This document shows positions 43,800 through 53,131 of a stretch of 64,000 nucleotides of DNA, in pieces (within the stretch, counting starts at the first letter, position 1; each line of letters opens with the position of its first letter). The translations under genes and the position numbers were made by a program. This stretch comes from Undibacterium sp. Jales W-56 (GTDB taxonomy: Bacteria > Pseudomonadota > Gammaproteobacteria > Burkholderiales > Burkholderiaceae_D): NCBI RefSeq assembly GCF_025548535.1, contig NZ_JAJLQW010000003.1, forward strand, positions 372,001-436,000, written 5' to 3'. The notes under the pieces were generated by a model, which was given only the letters and a program-made list of their open reading frames with translations, had not been told where the DNA came from and ran no database searches.

Positions 43800-45221
43800 A
43801 TGAAGAAAACCTTGAAGAATCATTGTTACGCCTGTTTGCTGGCAACAAGCCTGTGCCTGAGCGCCACGCTGCAGGTTCATGCCCAAAGCGTGGAAAGCCC
43901 TGCCGAAAACTGGCCACCGGTCAAAGCGATCCAGCGCCAGCCTGCGATTGAACAAATCGTCAAGGAAATTTCTGCGGCGCGTATCGAAACCTACATCAAC
44001 AAGCTGGTCAGCTTCGACACCCGTCATACCATGTCGGATACCGCCTCCGAAACCCGCGGCATCGGTGCCGCAAGACGCTGGATCAAAGCCGAACTGGAGC
44101 GTTGCGGTACGGTGCAAGGGGTCGCCAGACTCGCCGTCCGGTTTGACAGTTACACCGAACCCGTGAGCCGCCGCCTGACCCGGCCTACCGAGATCGTGAA
44201 TGTGGTCGCCGAGCTGAAAAGTGCCGTGCCCAGTGAGCGTTATTACGTGGTCAGCGGTCATTACGATTCGCGCGCAAGCGATGTGATGGATGCGACGTCG
44301 TCCGCCCCCGGTGCCAATGACGATGCCTCCGGCACCGCTGCCGTGATGGAAATGGCCTGCGTGATGGCGCAGGCGCAATACCCGCTCAATGCAAACCTGA
44401 TTTTTATGGCGGTCGCGGGCGAAGAGCAGGGTTTGTTTGGCGCGGCGCATTTCGCCAGGACAGCGCGTGCCAACAAGATGCATATCGCCGGCATGTTCAC
44501 CAACGACATCATCGGCAGTTCACGCGCTGATGACGGTCATATCGATAACACGCAAGTGCGCTTGTTCGCCGAAGGCATACCTGCCCTGGCCGAGATGCCG
44601 GAAGCCTTGCGCACCCTGATCAGCACCGGCGGCGAGAACGATTCCCCGTCGCGACAACTGGCGCGCTATGTTAAACAGGTTGGCGAAGCCTATGTGCCGA
44701 ACTTCAAGGTCACCATCGTCAACCGGCGCGACCGTTACCTGCGCGGCGGCGACCATATCCCGTTTCTGGAGCAAGGCTATGCGGCTTTACGCTTCACTGA
44801 ACCGAATGAAGATTTCAATCACCAGCACCAGAATGTGCGCACGGAAAACGATGTGAAGCTCGGCGATTTGCCGGAATTTGTAGATGTCAATTACACCGCC
44901 CAGGTGGCGCGGATTAACGCCGCAGCGCTGGCCTCGCTGGCAAGCGCCCCTGCCGCGCCAGCGCAAGTCAAAATACAGACCGCCCAACTCGAAAACAGCA
45001 CCAGCCTGGTCTGGCAGGCGAATGCCGAAGCCAATCTGGCGGGTTACCGCATCGTCTGGCGCGATACCACGGCGGCGACCTGGCAACACAGCCTGGAGGT
45101 CGGCAATGTCACAAGCTACACGGTAAAAAATGTCTCCAAGGACAATGTCTTTTTTGCGCTGCAAGCCGTGGATAAAAACGGCAACGTCAGCGTCGCTACG
45201 TATCCGCTGCCCTTGCGCTGA
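43800..45221 (+). CDS. Exported M28-family peptidase with C-terminal Fn3-like domain
   Basis: A 473-aa protein. A signal peptide (ending LQVHA, about residue 28) precedes the M28 catalytic domain (about 50-365): VVSGHYDSRA (His), APGANDDASGTA (bridging Asp), VAGEEQGLFGA (catalytic and ligand Glu), FTNDIIGSS (Asp) and DFNHQHQNVRT (His). The last about 90 residues (SLVWQANAEANLAGYRIVWR) form a fibronectin-III-like beta domain. It is a secreted or periplasmic aminopeptidase. The region upstream is AT-rich (TATATT near 43790) and the Shine-Dalgarno is weak. Confidence 0.9.
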   Translation: MKKTLKNHCYACLLATSLCLSATLQVHAQSVESPAENWPPVKAIQRQPAIEQIVKEISAARIETYINKLVSFDTRHTMSDTASETRGIGAARRWIKAELERCGTVQGVARLAVRFDSYTEPVSRRLTRPTEIVNVVAELKSAVPSERYYVVSGHYDSRASDVMDATSSAPGANDDASGTAAVMEMACVMAQAQYPLNANLIFMAVAGEEQGLFGAAHFARTARANKMHIAGMFTNDIIGSSRADDGHIDNTQVRLFAEGIPALAEMPEALRTLISTGGENDSPSRQLARYVKQVGEAYVPNFKVTIVNRRDRYLRGGDHIPFLEQGYAALRFTEPNEDFNHQHQNVRTENDVKLGDLPEFVDVNYTAQVARINAAALASLASAPAAPAQVKIQTAQLENSTSLVWQANAEANLAGYRIVWRDTTAATWQHSLEVGNVTSYTVKNVSKDNVFFALQAVDKNGNVSVATYPLPLR

Positions 45222-45319
45222 ATATGCCGATGGATAATGTGTGTAAAAATCTGGGCGTTGCGCATGCTTTATCAGATTTTGTCATCATCAGCGCTAATCT
45301 ATTTACGTAAGATTGAAAA

Positions 45320-45763
45320 ATGAGCATCAGCATTCGTCGCGCCAAAACAGGTGATTGCAATACTCTCACTGAACTCATGCATGCCTCTGCTGCATATCAA
45401 GGCTCTTATTCAGCAATCCTTGATGGCTACACTGTATCACCTGAGCAAATTACTTCTGACAATGTATATATCGCCGAAGAAGGCGAGACCGTCTTAGGCT
45501 TCTATTCTTTGGTCATTACTCCGAATCAAGCCGAACTCGATCTCATGTTTGTCCGCGACGAAGCGCAGGGGCGGGGTGTCGGTGCACATCTATTTGATCA
45601 TATGAGAACATTAGCTACATCCTTTAAAGTTGGCGCGGTCAAAATCGTATCTCATCCTCCGGCAAAAAATTTCTACTTAGGCTTGGGCGCAAGGGTCATC
45701 GGTACTCAAGCTCCTTCTGCGAAGGTTGCCTGGCCTAGGTCTATTTTGTCACTCGAGTTGTAA
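45320..45763 (+). CDS. GNAT family N-acetyltransferase
   Basis: A 147-aa single-domain GNAT. The acetyl-CoA loop is read in MFVRDEAQGRGVGAHLFDHM (R/Q-x-x-G-x-G), with SHPPAKNFYLGLGARV near the C-terminus. The coding sequence is visibly richer in A+T, with many AT-ending codons (for example GCA TAT CAA GGC TCT TAT), unlike its neighbours, a hint of recent acquisition. The substrate is unknown. It stands between the M28 gene (98 bp upstream) and a binding-protein gene on the same strand. Confidence 0.85.
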   Translation: MSISIRRAKTGDCNTLTELMHASAAYQGSYSAILDGYTVSPEQITSDNVYIAEEGETVLGFYSLVITPNQAELDLMFVRDEAQGRGVGAHLFDHMRTLATSFKVGAVKIVSHPPAKNFYLGLGARVIGTQAPSAKVAWPRSILSLEL

Positions 45764-45944
45764 AACCTACTGAATTTTTTCATACCAGGACTGGCTTAGT
45801 GCCGGCAATCGGCGCATGATCCGTCATAGCGCATTCGCAACACCGTCAATCACCTGATTTGCACGATGAGTACCGTTGGGCGTTTTAGAAACAAGCATCC
45901 GTTTTACTGACCATCATCTCTACTTGAAAGTGGCGTGATCCATC

Positions 45945-46763
45945 ATGAACCAGATATCGCTTTTTCGTCGCTTGCGCGCGCTTAGCGCCCCCTCCTGCTG
46001 GCTGCTGCTCGGCCTGCTTTGCCAGCATGTCCTTGTCAGTGCTCAGAACCTGGACATCTACACCGAAGACTGGCCGCCGATCTCCTACGCCAACGCCGAT
46101 AAAAAAGCCGAGGGTATGGCTGTGGAGGTCGTCCAGGCTTTGCAAGAACGACTGGGGAGCACGAATGTCGTTCAGGTGGTGCCCTGGGCCCGGGGATATA
46201 ACGCGGTTCTGGAAGAGCCGAATGTCATGCTCTTCACGATGGGACGTTCGGAAGAACGCGAAAAACTGGTGGTGCTGCTCGGTCCCGTCGTGATCTCGAA
46301 CACCGCGTTGTACACCCGCAAAGGCAATGCCGCCCGCTTGCTGGCAATGGGCGAGGGGATGCGAAAACTACCGGTTGGCGCCTATCATTCCAGCATCTTT
46401 GCCGATACCGCGCGCAAGAAGGGATATACCAATATCAGCGAGGCATCCAAGCCGCAGACCATCGCCACCATGCTGCTGCGCGGCCGCTTCGATCTATGGG
46501 TAGAAGGCAGCCTGGTGGTGCCTTCGATCATCAAGGAAATTGGCCATGCGCCCGACGAGGTAGAGCAAGTCATGGTGCTGGACAGTCTGGAGTTGTATCT
46601 GGCTTTTTCCCGCAAGACGCCCGCCAGCACGATCAAGGCCTGGGAAGAGGCATTCCGCTGGCTGAAGAAAAGCGGCGGCTACGCAAAAATCTATAAAAAA
46701 TGGCTGCCAGGCGAGACCCCGCCGATGGAAGTGGTGCGGCTGGGCACGTCAAGCGCGCCCTAG
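45945..46763 (+). CDS. Periplasmic solute-binding protein, family 3
   Basis: A 272-aa exported protein (signal peptide hydrophobic to about residue 34, ending VSAQ). The SBP_bac_3 fold is seen in IYTEDWPPISYANADKKAEG, VVQVVPWARGYNAVL and LFTMGRSEEREK, with a C-terminal EEAFRWLKKSGGYAKIYKKW. Such proteins bind amino acids or similar small polar solutes. There are no ABC permease or ATPase genes next to it, so it is an orphan receptor. It converges with the dehydrogenase gene, 6 bp between stops. Confidence 0.85.
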   Translation: MNQISLFRRLRALSAPSCWLLLGLLCQHVLVSAQNLDIYTEDWPPISYANADKKAEGMAVEVVQALQERLGSTNVVQVVPWARGYNAVLEEPNVMLFTMGRSEEREKLVVLLGPVVISNTALYTRKGNAARLLAMGEGMRKLPVGAYHSSIFADTARKKGYTNISEASKPQTIATMLLRGRFDLWVEGSLVVPSIIKEIGHAPDEVEQVMVLDSLELYLAFSRKTPASTIKAWEEAFRWLKKSGGYAKIYKKWLPGETPPMEVVRLGTSSAP

Positions 46764-46769
46764 GACCTG

Positions 46770-47750
46770 TCAGGGATTGACCAGATTGCATGGCGTGCCG
46801 TTCGCAAAATCCAGCACGTTCTGAAACGCGGCACGGAAGTACAACTCATAACTGTCGCGCTCGACATAGCCGAGATGCGGCGTTGCCAGTACATTCTCCA
46901 TCCGCAGCAGCGGATGTTGGGCGGCGACAGGTTCGCTTTCAAACACATCGAGTGCGGCACAGCCCGGACGCGGTTCAGGCGCACCCAGAGCCGCTTCCAG
47001 CGCACCGCTCACGACCAGCTCGGCACGGCTGGTATTGACGAACAAGGCATCCGGTTTCATGCGCGCCAGATCGTCCGCGGTCACGCTGCCGCGCGTTGCA
47101 TCGTTCAGGCGCAGATGCAAGCTGAGAATGTCGCAAGCAGCAAAAAACGCTTCTTTTGAATTGGCAGCCTGATAACCATCTTGTAGCGCCTGCGCGCGAC
47201 TGGCTTCCCGCCCCCAGATCAGCACATGCATGCCGAATGCCTTGCCATAGGCGGCGATCATTTTGCCGATCTTGCCGTAACCCCAGATGCCCAGGGTGCG
47301 GCGTTTTAAGACGCGTCCCAGCGAATTTGCAGCGGGATGGATCGAGGCGGTTTGCCATAAACCTTGCTGCAAATTGCCGGCGTACAGCGGGATCTTGCGC
47401 GAGGCCGCCATGATCAGCGCCCAGGTCAGTTCGGCCGGTGCGGTCGGATCGCCAAGGCCCTCGGCGATCTTGATGCCGTATTCGGTGGCAGCGGCGACAT
47501 CGACGTGACCGGCCAGTTTGCCGGTTTGTGAAATCAATTTAAGATTCGGCAATTTGCTCAGCAAGGCACGCGGGAAACTGCTGCGCTCGCGAATCAAGAC
47601 CAAAACATCGAAAGGAGCCAGCCGGATCGCCAATTGCCCCAGCCCGACGGCCGTATTATTAAAGACTTTGACCTCGTGGCCTTGCAATAAATCGAAGCAG
47701 GCGAGTTGTCGCACGGCATCCTGATAATCGTCGAGGATCGCTATTTTCAT
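46770..47750 (-). CDS. D-isomer 2-hydroxyacid dehydrogenase family protein
   Basis: A 326-aa NAD-dependent oxidoreductase. The nucleotide-binding motif reads LGIWGYGKIGKMIAAYGKAF (G-x-G-x-x-G), with the substrate-binding helix RSSFPRALLSKLPNLKLISQ before it, and the catalytic Arg, Glu and His in VNTSRAELV, ALDVFESEP and ATPHLGYV. It interconverts a 2-oxoacid and a D-2-hydroxyacid; the exact substrate is not clear. The start at 47750 has AAGGA 6 bp upstream; a longer frame to 47825 is not needed. Confidence 0.92.
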   Translation of the reverse strand: MKIAILDDYQDAVRQLACFDLLQGHEVKVFNNTAVGLGQLAIRLAPFDVLVLIRERSSFPRALLSKLPNLKLISQTGKLAGHVDVAAATEYGIKIAEGLGDPTAPAELTWALIMAASRKIPLYAGNLQQGLWQTASIHPAANSLGRVLKRRTLGIWGYGKIGKMIAAYGKAFGMHVLIWGREASRAQALQDGYQAANSKEAFFAACDILSLHLRLNDATRGSVTADDLARMKPDALFVNTSRAELVVSGALEAALGAPEPRPGCAALDVFESEPVAAQHPLLRMENVLATPHLGYVERDSYELYFRAAFQNVLDFANGTPCNLVNP

Positions 47751-48159
47751 GTGAATTCCTTGGGGTTTCGGTTTATTTTTTTTCATTAGTTCAGCCTTAG
47801 CTTGCATTTCGCTTTCAAATAGCATGTATCACTAATAACATTTTTGAAGCAAAATTCGCTCTGAACGGGTTGCGAGTGTACAATTACTGCCCACGTAGCT
47901 TTTTGATTCTTCCGCCTGCAATATCATGCCGGGCGTAAGTCTGAATGCAATATTACATTGTTGCTTTCGTAAGAGTAGGTCCGGCGTCAAAAACGATCCG
48001 CCAGACCAATTCTTCATCCGACAGAACCGCCGTCATCGAGCCTGTCCGCGTTGTGCTTGAGCCCGCTTTAGGCCGTTGCTCGCACCGCCCGACACCCCTA
48101 ACGACGATCCTGCCGTGCCGCTACACAGATTTCTATTAAATGGCATTGGAGGTAGTATC
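47751..48159. other. Long leader region upstream of pckG
   Basis: A 409-bp gap between the divergent dehydrogenase and PEP carboxykinase genes. It holds TACAAT at 47879-47884 as a possible -10 for pckG, but no good -35 at the right spacing, which would imply a 5' leader of over 250 bases. No terminator-like hairpin or known riboswitch class was recognised; only a GGAGG just before the pckG GTG is clear. Confidence 0.4.
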
Positions 48160-50025
48160 GTGAATCAACCTATCATGCGTGGCGTGGCGACATTGAATGT
48201 CCCCGCTTACGTCAAGCAGCAAAAGCTCATCAACTGGGTCGCCGACATGGCGGCACTGACCAAACCGGACAGCATCTACTGGTGCGACGGTTCCGAAGAA
48301 GAATACGACCGCCTGTGCGCCCAGATGGTGGCCGCCGGCACCATGAAAAAACTCAACGAAGCCAAGCGTCCGAACAGCTATCTGGCTTGCTCCGACCCGT
48401 CCGACGTGGCGCGCGTCGAGGACCGTACTTACATCTGTTCCGCCAGGCAGGAAGATGCCGGCCCGACCAATAACTGGATGGCGCCAGCCGAGATGCGTAC
48501 CACCCTGAATCCCTTGTTCGACGGCTGCATGCATGGCCGTACCATGTACGTGGTGCCGTTCTCGATGGGTCCGCTGGGCTCGCCGATTGCCCACATCGGC
48601 GTCGAATTGTCCGACTCGCCTTACGTCGCCGTGAACATGCGCATCATGACCCGCATGGGCAAAGCGGTGTTCGATGTGCTCGGTACCGATGGCGATTTCG
48701 TTCCTTGCGTACACACGGTTGGTGCGCCGCTCGCAGAGGGTCAGGCCGATGTCGCATGGCCTTGCAACGCGACAAAATACATCGTGCATTATCCAGAGAC
48801 CCGTGAAATCTGGTCCTACGGTTCCGGTTACGGCGGCAATGCTTTGCTCGGCAAAAAATGCTTCGCCTTGCGCATCGCATCGACCATGGGCCGCGATCAA
48901 GGCTGGCTGGCTGAACACATGCTGATTCTGGGTGTTGAGTCTCCCGCAGTAAATGGTCAACCTGGCAAAAAGCATTATGTGGCAGCGGCGTTTCCGTCAG
49001 CCTGCGGCAAGACCAACTTCGCGATGCTGATCCCGGCCATCAAAGGCTGGAAAGTCACCACCATCGGCGACGATATCGCCTGGATCAAGCCGGGTGCCGA
49101 CGGTCGCTTATATGCGATCAATCCGGAAGCCGGTTACTTCGGTGTGGCGCCGGGTACCAACACCTCGACCAATTCCAACTGCATGTCCTCGCTGACGCAT
49201 AACACCATCTTCACGAATGTCGCGTTGACTGACGATGGCGATGTCTGGTGGGAAGGCATGACGAAAGAAGCGCCGGCGCATGTCATCGACTGGCAAGGCC
49301 AGGACTGGACTCCGGAAATCGCCAGGGAAACCGGACGTAAGGCAGCGCATCCGAATGCCCGCTTTACCGTCGCCGCCACCCAGAATCCGGTGATCGATGC
49401 CGCCTGGGATGATCCGGCCGGGGTGCCGATCTCCGCCTTCATTTTCGGCGGTCGCCGTTCGACTACCGTGCCGCTGGTGACCGAAGCGCGCAACTGGGTC
49501 GAAGGCGTGTACATGGCCGCCACCATGGGCTCGGAAACCACCGCCGCCGCCGTGGGCCAACAGGGCGTGGTGCGGCGCGATCCGTTCGCGATGCTGCCTT
49601 TCATGGGCTACAACATGAGCGACTATTTCCAGCACTGGCTGGATATGGGTAAAAAAATCGCGGCGACCGGTGCCAGACCACCGGCGATTTTCTGCGTGAA
49701 CTGGTTCCGTACCGATGCCAACGGCAAATTCGTCTGGCCCGGTTTCGGCGACAATATGCGCGTCTTGAAATGGATGCTGGAACGGATCGAAGGCAAGGCC
49801 AATGGCGTCGAAAATATTTTCGGTATCACGCCGACTTTCAAGGATCTGACGTGGGACGGCCTCGATTTCACGCCAGCCCAGTTCGATACCATCACCTCGA
49901 TCGACAAAGCCGCGTGGCAAGCCGAGCTGGCTCTGCACACGGAATTGTTCGACAAGCTGAATTACCATTTGCCGGCGGAACTGGCTGCGACTAAAGCGGC
50001 TTTGGCGCAGCGTCTGTCGACTTAA
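48160..50025 (+). CDS. pckG: Phosphoenolpyruvate carboxykinase (GTP)
   Basis: A 621-aa cytoplasmic enzyme converting oxaloacetate plus GTP to phosphoenolpyruvate, CO2 and GDP, the entry to gluconeogenesis. The kinase P-loop [11 protein letters not shown] (about residue 286) contains the reactive Cys of the GTP-dependent family; substrate-binding residues are seen in [15 protein letters not shown] and [11 protein letters not shown], and the guanine pocket in [18 protein letters not shown]. Length is as expected. The start is the GTG at 48160, chosen for GGAGG 7 bp upstream; earlier in-frame ATGs would add residues not found in the family. A strong terminator follows at 50054. Confidence 0.96.
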   Translation: MNQPIMRGVATLNVPAYVKQQKLINWVADMAALTKPDSIYWCDGSEEEYDRLCAQMVAAGTMKKLNEAKRPNSYLACSDPSDVARVEDRTYICSARQEDAGPTNNWMAPAEMRTTLNPLFDGCMHGRTMYVVPFSMGPLGSPIAHIGVELSDSPYVAVNMRIMTRMGKAVFDVLGTDGDFVPCVHTVGAPLAEGQADVAWPCNATKYIVHYPETREIWSYGSGYGGNALLGKKCFALRIASTMGRDQGWLAEHMLILGVESPAVNGQPGKKHYVAAAFPSACGKTNFAMLIPAIKGWKVTTIGDDIAWIKPGADGRLYAINPEAGYFGVAPGTNTSTNSNCMSSLTHNTIFTNVALTDDGDVWWEGMTKEAPAHVIDWQGQDWTPEIARETGRKAAHPNARFTVAATQNPVIDAAWDDPAGVPISAFIFGGRRSTTVPLVTEARNWVEGVYMAATMGSETTAAAVGQQGVVRRDPFAMLPFMGYNMSDYFQHWLDMGKKIAATGARPPAIFCVNWFRTDANGKFVWPGFGDNMRVLKWMLERIEGKANGVENIFGITPTFKDLTWDGLDFTPAQFDTITSIDKAAWQAELALHTELFDKLNYHLPAELAATKAALAQRLST

Positions 50026-50053
50026 TTTGGCGATTCAGGCTGTTTGCCTTACT

Positions 50054-50085
50054 AAAAAGCGCGACGATCGAGTCGCGCTTTTTTA
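50054..50085 (+). terminator. Intrinsic terminator of pckG
   Basis: Stem AAAAAGCGCGAC / GTCGCGCTTTTT with loop GATCGA and a T-rich end, 29 bp after the pckG stop. Confidence 0.92.
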
Positions 50086-50205
50086 TTTGCAGAACGGAAA
50101 ACTGTGATCCCCATGCTTGTAATTTTTGCGTTTTTTGCGACGCTGACCGGCTTGCATAGTGCAAAACCAGTTGGGGGAGTCGCTTGCTTAGCAGATGTTG
50201 TGGGC

Positions 50206-50910
50206 TCAGTTGGCTTGGGGAAGATAGACCGGGCGCGGCGCCGCCAATCCTTGCCTGACCTGCTGGGTCAGCGCATCGGCCAACACTTCATCGACGCCCG
50301 CCTCAAGTCCATCAAGCGCGCGCTGGACGATCTCTTCAGCACTGCTCTTCTGGACATCGAAACCCCGGGTGAGATCGGTGTCGACATAGGCCATGTGCAA
50401 GCCGAGTACCTGTGTCTTCTGCCCCGCCAGCTCGTGACGCAGTGCGTTGGTCAGCGACCACGCGGCCGATTTGCTGGCCGAATAGGCGGCCAATTCAGCG
50501 CCGTTGAGCCACGCCGCGACCGACAACACATTCAGCAGCGCACCCCCGCCATTGGTTTTCAGCACTGGCGCAAAAGCCTTGCTGATGTTCAGCATGCCAA
50601 AAAAATTGGTCTCAAAAATGCGCCGCGCAACTGCTTCGCTGCCCAGTGCCAGAAACCCGCCGGGCTCGGCAATGCCCGCGTTATTAATCACAATGTTCAC
50701 ATCTGCAGCCAGCTTAACGGCGGCGGCGATCTCCTCGGGCTTAGTCACGTCAAGCTGCAAAGCCTGAACACCTGGCAAAGTAACCGTAGCAGGGTTACGC
50801 GCGGCGGCGTAGACCTTGCGGGCACCACGAGCGAGCAATGCGCGGGCAAACGCCAAGCCGATTCCGCGGTTGGCACCAGTGATGAGGACGACAGCATTTT
50901 CAATTTTCAT
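50206..50910 (-). CDS. Short-chain dehydrogenase/reductase
   Basis: A 234-aa NAD(P)-dependent oxidoreductase of the classical SDR type: cofactor motif LITGANRGIGLAFA (T-G-x-x-x-G-I-G), NNAG in IVINNAGIAEPGG, and the catalytic Y-x-x-x-K as AAYSASKSAAWSL with the Ser upstream in LLNVLSVAAW. Substrate unknown. AGGAG lies 7 bp before the ATG. It is the last gene of the TetR-controlled cluster, with a palindromic operator 31 bp upstream of its start. Confidence 0.92.
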   Translation of the reverse strand: MKIENAVVLITGANRGIGLAFARALLARGARKVYAAARNPATVTLPGVQALQLDVTKPEEIAAAVKLAADVNIVINNAGIAEPGGFLALGSEAVARRIFETNFFGMLNISKAFAPVLKTNGGGALLNVLSVAAWLNGAELAAYSASKSAAWSLTNALRHELAGQKTQVLGLHMAYVDTDLTRGFDVQKSSAEEIVQRALDGLEAGVDEVLADALTQQVRQGLAAPRPVYLPQAN

Positions 50911-50941
50911 TTGAGACTCCTGGGTTAAATAGCGATCAAAA

Positions 50942-50957
50942 TATGATGATCGTCATA
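50942..50957. promoter_or_regulatory. Operator S1 of the TetR-type regulator
   Basis: ATGATGATCGTCAT (50943-50956) inside TATGATGATCGTCATA, a palindrome with one mismatched pair, 31 bp upstream of the SDR gene. It matches S2 at 52077 in 13 of 14 bases and the reverse complement of S3 at 52719 in 13 of 14. Confidence 0.7.
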
Positions 50958-51010
50958 TGAATGGACGTGCAATTACCGATTGTGTTTATGGCGATGATTC
51001 AAGTGATGAT

Positions 51011-52012
51011 TCATAGAAGTTTGATAACGACCTTTCCTTTAGCGCGCCCGCTTTCGACGTAAGCCAACGCGTCGTTAGTTGAGGCGAATGGAAAGACCTT
51101 ATCGACTACCGGGCGTATGGCACCAGATTCGATCAGAGCTGTGATCTGGCGCAATTGGCTACCGCTGGCTTTCATGAAGAGGAACGAGTATCTAACGTTA
51201 AGGCGTTTGGCTTTTCTTCTGGTGCCAAAACTCAGAAGGCGTATGACTTGTTTCACCAACCACGGAGCCTTGATTTCATACGCAAATTCGGGATCAGGCG
51301 GTCCTGAGATGGAGATGAGTTTTCCACCGGGTTTCAGCACATTCAAGGACTTCTCTAGCGTCTTGGCATCCTGGCTATTTAACACTACGTCGTAGCCGCT
51401 CAGGATTGTTTCGAAATCCTCTTTCTTGTAGTCGATGACGATATCTGCACCGAGGCTCTTCACCAAAGCAATATTTGCTGTGCTGGTGGTGGTTGCCACA
51501 GTTGCTCCTAGATGCTTGGCCAATTGAATGGCAAATGTGCCGACACCACCGGAGCCTGCTTGGATGAAAACCTTCTGCCCTTTTTTCAGTCCTGCCTTTT
51601 CGACCAGCGCCTGCCAAGCCGTCAAGCCAACCAGAGGGAGGGATGCGGCTTCTTCCATGCTGATGTTATTGGGCTTTAGCGCCAGCGAATCTTCTTTGAC
51701 CGCAACGAATTCCGCAAACGTGCCGATGCGGAAATCATCTGGCCTGGCGTAGACCTCATCGCCAACTTTGAATTGCCGCACGCGTGATCCAAGCTTAGTC
51801 ACTATCCCGGCGACGTCGTGGCCGAGGACTAAGGGTAGACGATATGGCAGTATCAGTTTGAACTCGCCGTCGCGGATCTTGGAATCCAAAAGGTTCACGC
51901 CGCTAGCATGAACCTGGACCAATACCTCGTCCTCGCGCAACTCTGGCTCCGGCACTTCGCCTGCCCGTAACTGCGCTTTTTTTCCATAACCATCAAGGAT
52001 GTATGCTTTCAT
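51011..52012 (-). CDS. Zinc-independent quinone oxidoreductase-type MDR enzyme
   Basis: A 333-aa medium-chain reductase. The GroES-like half (1-130) has LVQVHASGVNLLDSKIRDGE and VLGHDVAGIVTKLGS; the Rossmann half has the NADPH motif VFIQAGSGGVGTFAIQLAKH (A-G-S-G-G-V-G). Catalytic zinc ligands of alcohol dehydrogenase are absent, so it belongs to the quinone-oxidoreductase/enoyl-reductase side of the family. It probably reduces an electrophilic carbonyl or quinone. The start at 52012 has AAGAG upstream. It lies between operators S1 and S2 with the SDR gene downstream, so detoxification under TetR control is likely. Confidence 0.9.
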   Translation of the reverse strand: MKAYILDGYGKKAQLRAGEVPEPELREDEVLVQVHASGVNLLDSKIRDGEFKLILPYRLPLVLGHDVAGIVTKLGSRVRQFKVGDEVYARPDDFRIGTFAEFVAVKEDSLALKPNNISMEEAASLPLVGLTAWQALVEKAGLKKGQKVFIQAGSGGVGTFAIQLAKHLGATVATTTSTANIALVKSLGADIVIDYKKEDFETILSGYDVVLNSQDAKTLEKSLNVLKPGGKLISISGPPDPEFAYEIKAPWLVKQVIRLLSFGTRRKAKRLNVRYSFLFMKASGSQLRQITALIESGAIRPVVDKVFPFASTNDALAYVESGRAKGKVVIKLL

Positions 52013-52076
52013 GGTATTTGCTCTTTTCAAAAAGTGTGGGGTTAAAACTTAAGGACTAGCTGATTAAATAATTTGG

Positions 52077-52092
52077 TATGATGATCATCATA
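52077..52092. promoter_or_regulatory. Operator S2 of the TetR-type regulator
   Basis: TATGATGATCATCATA, a perfect 16-bp palindrome 65 bp upstream of the oxidoreductase start. It is the best-formed of three matching sites in the cluster. Confidence 0.75.
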
Positions 52093-52126
52093 TTTTTAAG
52101 CAAGCGAAAAAGAATAGGTACATGAT

Positions 52127-52720
52127 TTAACCGTCAACCTGGTCCAGGCTCTTCAATGTCGCGTTGCATAGCGCGTCAGACAACGCATTATCATCGACCG
52201 CACGGGCCAGCATCAATGTGCCAACCATCGTGGCCACGGTCACCAGCGCACGTTCGTGCGCGCTGGGCTGCCCCCAGTCCGGCATCTGACGTGCGATAAG
52301 GTCAATCATCTCTTTGATGCGGCGCGTGGCTGCACGGCGCACCTCCGGCGATTGGCGCGGCATTTCGGAACCTAGAGCTGAGATCGGGCATCCGGTTTCG
52401 ATACCATCAAGATGCTCTTTTGAGAGATACGCACACAGCAAAGCTTGCAAAGACTGCGCCGGCGGAACGGCCGCGACGACACTTGCTGCCACAGCGTTGG
52501 CTTGCGCCCCAGCGCGCTCTACTGCCTCAACCAGCATGGCTTCGCGGGAGGAGAAATGGGCATAAAAGGCACCATGCGTCAGGCCGGCTTCTTTCATGAT
52601 GTCGGCGACACCCGTGCCGTCATAGCCGCTACGTCGGATAGCGCGAGCAGCGACATCGACGATGCGTTCGTGCGAGGCTTCTTTGGCAGCGGTTCGGATA
52701 TTGGTTGGTGATTTTCGCAT
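52127..52720 (-). CDS. TetR-family transcriptional regulator
   Basis: A 197-aa repressor. The N-terminal helix-turn-helix is clear in RRSGYDGTGVADIMKEAGLT followed by GAFYAHFSSREAMLVEAV, with the G-x-F-Y-x-H-F pattern of the class. Residues about 90-190 form the ligand domain. The ATG at 52720 is chosen because the domain starts here; it overlaps operator S3, so autorepression is expected. The oxidoreductase and SDR genes follow on the same strand, each with a matching palindrome before it. The inducer may be the substrate of those enzymes, for instance an aldehyde or quinone. Confidence 0.9.
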   Translation of the reverse strand: MRKSPTNIRTAAKEASHERIVDVAARAIRRSGYDGTGVADIMKEAGLTHGAFYAHFSSREAMLVEAVERAGAQANAVAASVVAAVPPAQSLQALLCAYLSKEHLDGIETGCPISALGSEMPRQSPEVRRAATRRIKEMIDLIARQMPDWGQPSAHERALVTVATMVGTLMLARAVDDNALSDALCNATLKSLDQVDG

Positions 52721-52732
52721 GACGAACATCAT
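52719..52732. promoter_or_regulatory. Operator S3 overlapping the tetR-type start codon
   Basis: ATGACGAACATCAT on the + strand differs by one base from the reverse complement of S1 and by two from S2. It covers the regulator's start codon and could block transcription or translation initiation. Confidence 0.55.
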
Positions 52733-52834
52733 GCCATAGTTAAACCCAAGGCGCAACAATTAGGGGCTGATATTACGCAGCCCACCTCTGATAAGGATTT
52801 GCGGAAGATCGTAAAAGCGTACAGAGGGAAGTCA

Positions 52835-52890
52835 ACGAATCCACAGAAACGCAGAAAAACGCATCCAGCTTTAGGTAGATGCGTAAAAAC
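52835..52890. repeat. Degenerate relative of repeats A and B
   Basis: Contains GAATCCACAGAAACGCAGAAAA, which resembles the core of repeat A, joined to CGCATCCAGCTT, which matches the end of repeat B, and then ATGCGTAAAAAC. It sits in the 52733-53131 gap, which otherwise holds only the terminator at 53066 and no gene. Confidence 0.4.
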
Positions 52891-53065
52891 ACGATGAAGA
52901 ACGAGCGACCATGACCTGATGGTACGCGCTTGACGCATCATCGGGCAACTCGACAGGCTGCGCCTGGGGTTGTGCCGCATCGACTGCGGACTTAGCAACC
53001 CGCTTGTTCCCTAAGGAAACTCGCTGTGGCGAGCCTCAGCCAAATTCGGTGCTAACGTCATGTTG

Positions 53066-53096
53066 AAATAAAAAAGCCGCACCTGATGTGCGGCTT
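53066..53096 (-). terminator. Intrinsic terminator
   Basis: On the minus strand AAGCCGCAC / GTGCGGCTT with a 5-nt loop is followed by TTTTTATTTC. It ends the DUF2798 transcript that starts at 53929. Confidence 0.88.
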
Positions 53097-53131
53097 GATC
53101 CTGCCGGGAGCAGGATTACTTGCGTTCGGGA

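Noticed and set aside
50104-50928. 274-aa plus-strand open frame opposite the SDR gene
   Set aside because: Fully antisense to an SDR with all catalytic motifs and a good ribosome binding site.
52729-52998. Minus-strand open frame in the gap right of the TetR gene
   Set aside because: It consists of degenerate repeat sequence and has no plausible start or domain.
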